DNA of 14,245 nucleotides from Candidatus Sulfotelmatobacter sp. (GTDB lineage: Bacteria; Acidobacteriota; Terriglobia; Terriglobales; Acidobacteriaceae): positions 1-14,245 of the forward strand of contig JASICF010000145.1 in assembly GCA_030044775.1 (NCBI GenBank), written 5' to 3'. The notes beneath the pieces are model-generated. The model made no database searches. It worked only from the letters and a program-made list of their open reading frames with translations, and had not been told where the DNA came from. Made by a program: the position numbers and the translations under genes. Below, one piece after another: positions 6,650 to 11,724 of this stretch (positions are counted from its first letter, which is position 1; each line of letters starts with the position of its first letter).

Positions 6650-7351
6650 ATGGCGCAGGAAACCTCGCGTGATGTGGGTCCGATCGTACTGCTCGGGCCG
6701 CCCGGTGCCGGCAAAGGCACGCAGGCCAAGCGCATCATGGAAAAATATTTGATTCCGCAGGTTTCCACCGGAGACCTGCTGCGCTACAACGTAGCGCAGG
6801 GCACAGAACTTGGACGAGCTGCCCAGGCGGTCATGGCTCGGGGCGAGCTGGTTTCCGACGACCTGGTCTGCGAGATGGTCCGGCAGCGATTGAAGCAGCC
6901 GGATTGTCATCGCGGATACATCCTGGATGGATTTCCGCGAACCGCGGCGCAGGCGGGGTGGCTGGATGCCCTGCTTGACGACCGGCTCTTTGATAATTCG
7001 AGACCCACTCGGGCGTGGCCGATTGTGATCCGTCTGGAGGTGGATTATAATCAGTTGTTGTGCCGCATTACTGGACGCCGTTCTTGTCCCACCTGTGGGC
7101 GGATCTACAACATCCATTTTCAGCCGCCCGCCCTCGGCGAGCTTTGCGATGTCGAGGGCACCAAGCTGGAAACCCGCAATGACGACAGGTTGGAAGTGAT
7201 TCAGCCGCGTTTGGCGGCGTATCAGGAGCAGACTGCGCCCGTCGCCGATTATTACCAGCGCACGGGGCGTCTGATTTGCGTCAATGGCGACCAGGCTGTC
7301 GACGAAGTCACCAAGCAGATTTTCAGGATCATCGAGGACCACCACTCGTAA
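6650..7351 (+). CDS. adk: Adenylate kinase, zinc-type lid
   Basis: This cytosolic enzyme interconverts ATP + AMP and 2 ADP. Starting at ATG 6650 the protein has 233 residues. The P-loop GPPGAGKGT is at 16-24, the AMP-binding STGDLLR at 39-45, LDGFPRT at 92-98 and the lid at about 140-178 with TGRR (141-144). The lid has C146/C149, then C166 and E169 where zinc-type enzymes have Cys/Cys/Cys and Cys or Asp. RNDD (176-179) and R187 complete the active site. A short insert, about 113-123, precedes the PIVIRLEV strand. An upstream TTG (6578) extends the frame but adds 24 unlike residues. GGAGG at 6631-6635 is 14 bases from the ATG, a long spacing, so the exact start is slightly uncertain. Confidence 0.94.
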   Translation: MAQETSRDVGPIVLLGPPGAGKGTQAKRIMEKYLIPQVSTGDLLRYNVAQGTELGRAAQAVMARGELVSDDLVCEMVRQRLKQPDCHRGYILDGFPRTAAQAGWLDALLDDRLFDNSRPTRAWPIVIRLEVDYNQLLCRITGRRSCPTCGRIYNIHFQPPALGELCDVEGTKLETRNDDRLEVIQPRLAAYQEQTAPVADYYQRTGRLICVNGDQAVDEVTKQIFRIIEDHHS

Positions 7352-7366
7352 CCCTGGCGTTGAGAG

Positions 7367-8119
7367 ATGGCGATTGTTTGCAAATCGGCGGCGGAAATCG
7401 AGCGCATGCGGCAAAGCGGCCGCATCGTGCGCCAGGTTCTGGATCATCTGCGCTCCATGGTCGCGCCGGGCGTGACCACAATGGATTTGGAGCGCGCCGC
7501 GGAAAAGAAAATTGCCGAATTCGGCGCCAAACCCGCGTTTAAAGGGTATTTCGATTATCCGTGCGTGCTGTGCACTTCGGTGAATGAAGAGATCGTGCAC
7601 GGCATTCCATCGGAGAAGCGGACCCTGCGGGAAGGTGACATCGTTTCGATCGATTGCGGCGTGGTGCTCGACGGATATTACGGCGACGCGGCTATTACGG
7701 TTCCCGTGGGGCAATCGGTGAAGCCTGATTTGCGCAAGCTGTTGAGTGTCACCGAGGAGTCGCTTTATAAAGGCATCGAGCAGGCGCGGATCGGAAATTC
7801 GATTGGCGACGTGGGCGCCGCTGTTCAGGAGCATGTGGAAGCGGCGGGCTTCAGCGTGGTGCGCGACTTCGTCGGCCATGGCATTGGGACAAAGCTGCAC
7901 GAAGAGCCGCAGATTCCCAACTTCGGCGCTCGCGGCCACGGTACCAAGCTGCGCGAAGGCATGGTGCTCGCCATCGAGCCGATGGTGAACTACGGCAAGC
8001 CCGATGCCAGAGTGCTCGGCGACAAGTGGACCGCAGTGACGGTTGACGGCAGCTGCAGCGCGCACTTCGAGCACTGTGTTGCGGTCACGAAAGACGGGCC
8101 GGTGATTTTAACGAAGTAG
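7367..8119 (+). CDS. map: Methionine aminopeptidase, type I
   Basis: This enzyme removes the N-terminal Met from nascent proteins in the cytosol, using a two-metal site. The 250-residue product has the full ligand set: D96 (SIDCG), D107 (YYGDAA), H171 (GHGIG), E204 (AIEPM) and E235 (HFEHC), with H78 (VHGIPS) as the substrate-facing His. No N-terminal SH3-like or zinc-finger extension is present, so it is the short type Ia-like form. The start at 7367 has GAGAG at 7360-7364 and lies 15 nt after adk. The adk-map pair between secY and infA is a very common order. Confidence 0.97.
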   Translation: MAIVCKSAAEIERMRQSGRIVRQVLDHLRSMVAPGVTTMDLERAAEKKIAEFGAKPAFKGYFDYPCVLCTSVNEEIVHGIPSEKRTLREGDIVSIDCGVVLDGYYGDAAITVPVGQSVKPDLRKLLSVTEESLYKGIEQARIGNSIGDVGAAVQEHVEAAGFSVVRDFVGHGIGTKLHEEPQIPNFGARGHGTKLREGMVLAIEPMVNYGKPDARVLGDKWTAVTVDGSCSAHFEHCVAVTKDGPVILTK

Positions 8120-8120
8120 G

Positions 8121-8176
8121 CTTTTGGCGATTCGCTTTTGGCTTTGAGCTAAAAGCTAGCAGCCGGAAGCCACAAG
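8121..8176. repeat. Heptamer tandem array (map-infA spacer)
   Basis: Eight successive 7-base units fill 8121-8176 directly after the map stop. The first half is of CTTTTGG type (8121-8127 and 8135-8141 are identical) and the second half of CTAAAAG/CCGGAAG type, partly the inverse. CTTTTGGC (8135-8142) can pair with GCTAAAAG (8148-8155) with one mismatch. The last unit runs into the AAGGAG of the following start region. Confidence 0.7.
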
Positions 8177-8182
8177 GAGCGA

Positions 8183-8296
8183 ATGAGCAAGGAAGACGCG
8201 ATTGAAGTTGAGGCGTTTGCGCGGCGTCTGAGCCGCGCGCCGAAATCCCGAGCGGAGCGAGGGATCTCTGACTCGGAGGAATCAAGGAGCGAATGA
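8183..8296 (+). CDS. Possible upstream ORF derived from duplicated infA start
   Basis: The first ATG of the duplicated start region opens a 37-codon frame. Its first nine residues are those of IF1 (MSKEDAIEV); it then reads into the palindrome as an Arg/Ser/Glu-rich sequence with no family resemblance. Its TGA overlaps the infA ATG as ATGA (8293-8296), so a ribosome ending here could restart on infA. The ribosome binding site is the same AAGGAG, three bases before ATG, as for infA. It may be a translated leader peptide controlling infA or simply a truncated relic. No product function is claimed. Confidence 0.35.
   Translation: MSKEDAIEVEAFARRLSRAPKSRAERGISDSEESRSE
8219..8276. repeat. GC-rich palindrome inserted between infA start copies
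   Basis: GCGCGGC (8219-8225) and GCCGCGC (8232-8238) form a perfect 7-bp stem with a 6-nt loop. TCCCGAGCGGAGCGAGGGA (8246-8264) follows, with TCCC and GGGA able to pair. On the minus strand the sequence reads as a GAGATCCCTCGCTCCGCTCGGGAT-type word, similar in build to the GGTTCCTC...GGAAYGAC elements at 195 and 2087. It may belong to the same broad class of short intergenic palindromes. Confidence 0.5.
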
Positions 8297-8511
8297 GTAA
8301 GGAAGACGCGATTGAAGTGATGGCAACGGTCCTGGAACCGCTGCCCAATGCCATGTTCAAGGTGGAACTGGAGAACAAGCACCAGGTGCTGGCGCATGTA
8401 TCGGGCAAAATGCGCAAGAATTTTATTCGCATCCTTCCGGGCGACAAAGTCGCCGTCGAACTTTCGCCTTACGATTTGAATCGCGGACGGATCGTGTATC
8501 GATATAAATAA
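8293..8511 (+). CDS. infA: Translation initiation factor IF-1
   Basis: IF1 binds the 30S A site with IF2 and IF3 during initiation. The 72-residue product is one S1-like OB fold and matches the family from end to end: MSKEDAIEV at the start, then VLEPLPNAMFKVELENKH, the SGKMRKNFIRILPGDKV core and ELSPYDLNRGRIVYRYK. AAGGAG lies at 8284-8289, only three bases before the ATG. A 36-nt copy of this start region lies 110 bp upstream, and an upstream frame ends in the infA start codon. It is followed by rpmJ, the usual partner. Confidence 0.97.
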   Translation: MSKEDAIEVMATVLEPLPNAMFKVELENKHQVLAHVSGKMRKNFIRILPGDKVAVELSPYDLNRGRIVYRYK

Positions 8512-8533
8512 TCTGCCGGGCTGCGCACCGGCT

Positions 8534-8555
8534 GGACAGACGAGGGCGGCTGTCC
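8534..8555. repeat. Small hairpin in infA-rpmJ spacer
   Basis: GGACAG (8534-8539) and CTGTCC (8550-8555) form a perfect 6-bp stem with a 10-nt loop. No T-run follows. It lies upstream of a heptamer array in the same spacer and does not share its period. Confidence 0.45.
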
Positions 8556-8571
8556 CTGCATGATTGGTTTT

Positions 8572-8606
8572 GCTGACAGCTCACGGCTGACAGCTGAAAG
8601 CTGGGT
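8572..8606. repeat. Heptamer tandem array (infA-rpmJ spacer)
   Basis: Five 7-base units of GCTGACA type fill 8572-8606; units at 8572 and 8586 are identical and the others differ at one to three bases. No inverted arm is present. The last unit ends one base before the rpmJ ATG, taking the place where a Shine-Dalgarno sequence would lie. Confidence 0.75.
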
Positions 8607-8607
8607 T

Positions 8608-8721
8608 ATGAAGGTACGAGCATCAGTCAAGAAAATTTGCGACAAGTGCAAGATCATCCACCGCAAGGGTGTGGTGCGGGTGATCTGCGTCAACACAAAA
8701 CATAAGCAGCGGCAAGGATAG
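8608..8721 (+). CDS. rpmJ: 50S ribosomal protein L36, zinc form
   Basis: L36 is the smallest 50S protein. This 37-residue gene reads MKVRASVKKICDKCKIIHRK, continues G-V-V-R-V-I and ends C-V-N-T-K-H-K-Q-R-Q-G. C11, C14, C27 and H32 form the C3H zinc site of the ancestral (C+) form. Length and motif fit exactly. The ribosome binding site is poor (AAAGCTGGGTT) because a heptamer array abuts the start. rpsM begins 11 nt downstream. Confidence 0.96.
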   Translation: MKVRASVKKICDKCKIIHRKGVVRVICVNTKHKQRQG

Positions 8722-8732
8722 GAATTCAAAAC

Positions 8733-9119
8733 ATGGCACGTATTGCAGGCGTCGACTTACCGCGCCAGAAGCGCATCAACATCGGGTTGACTTACATCTA
8801 CGGCATCGGGCATCCTCGCGCGGGCAGCATTCTGGACGAGGCCAATGTGGACCCCATGAAGAAGGTGCAGGATCTCAGCGAGGAGGAAGTCAACCGCATC
8901 CGCACGGTGATCGAGTCGCAGGGGATGGTGGAAGGCGATCTGCGCAAGGAGGTTTCGATGAACATCAAGCGGCTCATCGAAATCGGTTCCTATCGCGGCT
9001 TCCGTCATCGCCGTAACCTGCCGGTACGCGGACAGCGGACGCATACCAACGCGCGTACCCGCAAGGGACCGCGCAAGGGCACGGTGGCGCAAAAGAAGAA
9101 GGCGACGGCAAAAACATAA
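8733..9119 (+). CDS. rpsM: 30S ribosomal protein S13
   Basis: S13 sits in the 30S head, contacts the P-site tRNA and forms bridges to the 50S subunit. The 128-residue protein begins MARIAGVDLPRQKRINIGLTYIYGIG and ends with the S13 signature RGFRHRRNLPVRGQRTHTNARTRKGPRKG, then a Lys-rich tail. Its length is a few residues above the usual ~120. A TAGGAA at 8719-8724, partly in the rpmJ stop, serves as ribosome binding site. It is the first gene of the alpha group, and no separate promoter is evident in front of it. Confidence 0.97.
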   Translation: MARIAGVDLPRQKRINIGLTYIYGIGHPRAGSILDEANVDPMKKVQDLSEEEVNRIRTVIESQGMVEGDLRKEVSMNIKRLIEIGSYRGFRHRRNLPVRGQRTHTNARTRKGPRKGTVAQKKKATAKT

Positions 9120-9129
9120 CCGCAGTTTG

Positions 9130-9204
9130 CCAGTGGCTAGTGGTCAGTGGCTAGCAAACCACAGACTAGTTACTGATCCCAGGCCACTGACCACTGGATA
9201 CTGA
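9130..9204. repeat. Heptamer tandem array, inverted pair (rpsM-rpsK spacer)
   Basis: Four 7-base units of CCAGTGG/TCAGTGG type (9130-9157) face five units of CCACTGA type (9170-9204). AGTGGTCAGTGG (9139-9150) pairs perfectly with CCACTGACCACT (9184-9195). The array ends three bases before the rpsK ATG, and no Shine-Dalgarno sequence remains there. Confidence 0.85.
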
Positions 9205-9207
9205 CTT

Positions 9208-9645
9208 ATGGCGAAACCAGCAACGGCAGCAGCGGGCGGAGCAGCCGCACCGGAGAAAAAAGGCAAGAAAAAGACTTTCAAGAAGAAGGAGCGGAAGCAC
9301 GTTCCGCATGGCTTATGCTACGTGCAGGCGTCCTTCAATAACACCATTGTCACCATCACCGACATGAACGGCAACGTTCTGTCGTGGAAGAGTTCGGGAT
9401 CGCTCGGCTTCCGGGGATCGCGGAAGGGCACGCCATTTGCCGCGCAACAGGCCGCCGCGAATGCCGCGAACATGGCACGCGATCACGGAGTGCGCAGCGT
9501 GGATGTTCGCGTCAGCGGACCGGGGTCGGGCCGCGAATCCGCAGTGCGCGCTTTAGCTTCGGCCGGAATCGAAGTGCGGTCCATCCGCGATGTCACCCCG
9601 ATTCCGCACAACGGCTGCCGGCCGCCGAAGCGACGCAGGGTATAG
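9208..9645 (+). CDS. rpsK: 30S ribosomal protein S11
   Basis: S11 lies on the 30S platform near the mRNA exit and E site. The protein has 145 residues, about 15 more than usual. The extra residues are an N-terminal Ala/Gly-rich then Lys-rich extension (1-30). The body starts HVPHGLCYVQASFNNTIVTITD and includes SSGSLGFRGSRKGTPFAAQ. It closes with IRDVTPIPHNGCRPPKRRRV, the standard S11 end. The ATG at 9208 has no clear ribosome binding site; starting later would cut into a smooth frame, but the true start inside the extension cannot be excluded. Confidence 0.95.
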   Translation: MAKPATAAAGGAAAPEKKGKKKTFKKKERKHVPHGLCYVQASFNNTIVTITDMNGNVLSWKSSGSLGFRGSRKGTPFAAQQAAANAANMARDHGVRSVDVRVSGPGSGRESAVRALASAGIEVRSIRDVTPIPHNGCRPPKRRRV

Positions 9646-9718
9646 GGATCAGGGTTTAGGGGCCGCGGATTAGAAAGTCAGTACTGACCCCTGACCTCTA
9701 ATCCCTAAGCCCCGATTT
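9645..9718. repeat. Heptamer tandem array, inverted pair, with T-run (rpsK-rpsD spacer)
   Basis: Beginning at the last base of the rpsK stop codon, left units of GGGATCA/GGGTTTA type (9645-9672) face right units of CTGACCC and CTAAGCC type (9684-9718), all seven bases long. GATTAG (9667-9672 region) pairs with CTAATC, and GTCAGTACTGAC (about 9677-9688) is a perfect 12-base palindrome. The array ends in ATTTTT (9715-9720), so the folded RNA could act as an intrinsic terminator or attenuator ahead of rpsD. Confidence 0.65.
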
Positions 9719-9766
9719 TTCGTCCGGGACGAAGGGTGAAGCCAAACCTGTAAACCGGTCATCTAA

Positions 9767-9781
9767 AAGGAGAATAAATTG
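9767..9781 (+). promoter_or_regulatory. Strong Shine-Dalgarno with TTG start of rpsD
   Basis: AAGGAG (9767-9772) lies six bases upstream of TTG at 9779. There is no ATG or GTG in frame nearby, and the protein from TTG reads M-A-R-Y-T-D, matching the usual S4 beginning, so the TTG start is well supported. Confidence 0.85.
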
Positions 9782-10408
9782 GCCAGATATACCGATGCAG
9801 TTTGCCGCCTATGCCGCCGCGAGGGAATGAAGCTCTTCCTCAAAGGCTCGAAATGTTTCAGCGATAAGTGCCCGATCGAGAAGCGCAACTTCGCCCCCGG
9901 ACAGCATGGGAAGGACCGCAAGGCCAAGATCGTCGGCTACGGTCTGCAGTTGCGCGAAAAACAGAAAGCGAAGCGCATTTATTTCACCCTCGAAGGCCAA
10001 TTCCGCAACTACTTCGAGAAAGCGGCCCGCACGCGCGGGGTAACCGGCGAGATGCTATTGCAGCAGCTCGAACGGCGTCTCGATAACGTTGTCTATCGCC
10101 TTGGCTTCGCGCAATCGCGCCGGCAGGCGCGGCAGTTAGTTCGCCACGGACACGTGGCCGTCAACGGTAGGAAGGTCAATATTCCTTCGTACGAGGTCAG
10201 CGCCGGAGAAGAGATTTCGATTCGCGAAAACAGCAAGAAGCTGACCGTGCTCGAACTCGCGAAAGAATACGCCAGCCACGGCACCATGCCAAGCTGGCTG
10301 GAAGTCAATCGCGACAACTACACGGCGAAAGTGCTTTCGCTGCCCAAGCGCGAAGATATTCAACTGCCGGTGAATGAGCAGTTGATTGTGGAGTTGTACA
10401 GTAAGTAA
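9779..10408 (+). CDS. rpsD: 30S ribosomal protein S4, zinc form
   Basis: S4 starts 30S assembly by binding the 5' domain of 16S rRNA. In several bacteria it represses its own operon. Translation starts at TTG with a good Shine-Dalgarno sequence. The 209-residue protein has an N-terminal zinc knuckle C9-x2-C12 and C26-x4-C31, then RNFAPGQHGK (36-45). The S4 RNA-binding domain (about 99-160) has RRLDNVVYRLGFAQSRRQARQLVRHGHVAVNG. The end QLPVNEQLIVELYSK is typical. The rare start codon and long 133-nt leader stand out from its neighbours and may limit or regulate its synthesis. Confidence 0.97.
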   Translation: MARYTDAVCRLCRREGMKLFLKGSKCFSDKCPIEKRNFAPGQHGKDRKAKIVGYGLQLREKQKAKRIYFTLEGQFRNYFEKAARTRGVTGEMLLQQLERRLDNVVYRLGFAQSRRQARQLVRHGHVAVNGRKVNIPSYEVSAGEEISIRENSKKLTVLELAKEYASHGTMPSWLEVNRDNYTAKVLSLPKREDIQLPVNEQLIVELYSK

Positions 10409-10411
10409 AAA

Positions 10412-10482
10412 TTAAGCGATCGAGCCATCGGGTCCTTGAGCGACTAAAAATCACTCAATCGTCCGATTACAAAATCGCTCAA
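10412..10482. repeat. Octamer tandem array, inverted pair (rpsD-rpoA spacer)
   Basis: Four 8-base units of TTGAGCGA type (10412-10443) and four of TCGCTCAA type (10451-10482) flank a 7-nt centre. TTGAGCGA (10436-10443) pairs with TCACTCAA (10451-10458), and TTAAGCGA (10412-10419) with TCGCTCAA (10475-10482), each at seven of eight positions. The vocabulary matches the rplX-rplE array (AAATCGCTCAATG in both). Confidence 0.8.
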
Positions 10483-10572
10483 TGTTGTCGGTCTACTTTT
10501 CGTGCCAGATCAGCCTTTCACGATGTTGACCTGAGTTGGACCACTCAGCGAGCCGGATTGAGCCGCATGGCC

Positions 10573-10586
10573 GGAGGAGAAACACA
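10573..10586 (+). promoter_or_regulatory. Shine-Dalgarno site deciding the rpoA start
   Basis: GGAGGAG (10573-10579) is seven bases before ATG 10587. It selects this start over the in-frame upstream codon at 10536, which would add 17 residues with no family likeness. Confidence 0.85.
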
Positions 10587-11624
10587 ATGCTTTGGAAAGG
10601 TTTTCAGAAACCGAAACGTTTAGCAGTCGACACTTCCACTCTTACCGATAAGTACGGCATCTTCTGGGCGCAGCCGTTCGAACGCGGTTTCGGCACCACG
10701 GTGGGCAATGCCCTGCGGCGTGTGCTGCTGAGTTCGATTGAAGGCGCGGCGATCACCGCAGTGAAGATGGAAGGGGTGCTGCACGAATTCCAGTCGATTC
10801 CGGGCGTGGTCGAAGACGCGACCGACATCATCCTCAACCTGAAGCAGATTCCGTTCAAGCTGGCGGGGGACGCTCCGAAGGCGATTTATCTGCGAGCCGA
10901 TCAGCCGGGGGTTGTCACGAGCGGCATGATCGAGGCCGACGGCGATGTGGAAGTGCTCGACAAAGATGTTTACATCGCGACTGTCAGCGAGGGCGGCAAG
11001 CTCGACATGGAAATGCGCCTCAAACGGGGCCGCGGCTATGTTTCCGCCGACAAGAATTTCGACGAGGATCTCGGTATCGGTTTTATCCCGATCGATTCGG
11101 TCCATTCGCCCGTGCGCAAGTGCAACTACACAGTAGAGGCGGCACGTCTCGGACAGATCACCGATTACGACAAACTCACGCTCGAAGTCTGGACCAATGG
11201 GTCGATTACTCCGGCCGATGCCATCGGCCTCTCGGCGAAGCTGATGAAAGATCATATGAACATCTTCATCAATTTCGAGGAGGAGATCGAGACCGGTACG
11301 TCAACCACAGACGACCGCAAGCCCGAGATTCACAATGAGAATCTGAACCGTTCGGTGGAAGAACTGGAGCTTTCGGTGCGCAGCTACAACTGCCTGAAGA
11401 ATGCGAACATTCAGACCATCGGCGAGCTGGTGCAAAAGACCGAGTCAGAAATGCTTAAGACCAAGAACTTCGGGCGAAAGTCACTGAACGAAATCAAGGA
11501 GATTCTCTCCTCGATGGGTTTGAGTCTGGGCATGAAGATCGACGAGCACGGCAACGCCGTACCCGGACCGACTTCGAACATGGTGTTGCCGGCTTCGGCA
11601 TATGGGCCGGACGATCAGCTGTAA
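10587..11624 (+). CDS. rpoA: RNA polymerase subunit alpha
   Basis: Alpha dimerises to nucleate RNA polymerase assembly and its C-terminal domain contacts UP elements and activators. From ATG 10587 the protein has 345 residues. The N-terminal domain (1 to about 230) shows the FERGFGTTVGNALRRVLLSS segment (31-50) and KLDMEMRLKRGRGYVSADKN. A linker (about 232-254) leads to the C-terminal domain, with NRSVEELELSVRSYNCLKNA (254-273) and NFGRKSLNEIKEIL. R265, N268 and K298, the DNA-contact residues in E. coli alpha, are present in the same places. The tail of about 25 residues is slightly longer than usual. It lies between rpsD and rplQ, as in most bacteria. Confidence 0.97.
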   Translation: MLWKGFQKPKRLAVDTSTLTDKYGIFWAQPFERGFGTTVGNALRRVLLSSIEGAAITAVKMEGVLHEFQSIPGVVEDATDIILNLKQIPFKLAGDAPKAIYLRADQPGVVTSGMIEADGDVEVLDKDVYIATVSEGGKLDMEMRLKRGRGYVSADKNFDEDLGIGFIPIDSVHSPVRKCNYTVEAARLGQITDYDKLTLEVWTNGSITPADAIGLSAKLMKDHMNIFINFEEEIETGTSTTDDRKPEIHNENLNRSVEELELSVRSYNCLKNANIQTIGELVQKTESEMLKTKNFGRKSLNEIKEILSSMGLSLGMKIDEHGNAVPGPTSNMVLPASAYGPDDQL

Positions 11625-11648
11625 GACGATCAGATGCGATTGGATGTT

Positions 11649-11679
11649 CCCACTTCTCGCAGAGACGGCGAGAAGTGGG
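11649..11679. repeat. Perfect 12-bp hairpin in rpoA-rplQ spacer
   Basis: CCCACTTCTCGC (11649-11660) and GCGAGAAGTGGG (11668-11679) pair without mismatch around a 7-nt loop. The sequence after it (GCACCAAAAATTG) has no T-run, so an intrinsic terminator is unlikely, and rplQ should still be transcribed. It may be an interspersed palindrome or an RNA-processing or stabilising site. Confidence 0.8.
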
Positions 11680-11689
11680 GCACCAAAAA

Positions 11690-11717
11690 TTGAGAACTGA
11701 CAACTACGAACTGGGGA
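11690..11717. repeat. Heptamer tandem array (rpoA-rplQ spacer)
   Basis: Four 7-base units of CTGACAA/CTACGAA type occupy 11690-11717, ending eight bases before the rplQ ATG. No inverted arm is seen. The short length makes this the weakest of the arrays. Confidence 0.5.
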
Positions 11718-11724
11718 TTTTCCC

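Larger units (their letters stand above)
8173..8318 (+). repeat. 36-nt direct duplication of the infA start region
   Basis: 8173-8208 and 8283-8318 are identical except for one base (C at 8188, T at 8298; both Ser codons). Each copy contains AAGGAG, the ATG and the first codons of infA (M-S-K-E-D-A-I-E-V). The 74 bases between them hold a GC-rich palindrome. The downstream copy continues into complete infA; the upstream copy does not. Confidence 0.9.

Noticed and set aside
6527..8074. 515-codon open frame on the minus strand across adk and map
   Set aside because: It is antisense to two clear enzymes with complete active sites. The translation is His/Arg/Asp-rich with no family likeness and has no ribosome binding site; it is a GC-codon shadow.
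9130..9204. CRISPR-like array
   Set aside because: Units are only seven bases, contiguous, degenerate and inverted; there are no spacers of 25-40 bases and no cas genes.
10536..10586. 17-residue upstream extension of rpoA
   Set aside because: GGAGGAG lies within it, seven bases before ATG 10587, and the conserved alpha start MLWKGFQKP begins there.
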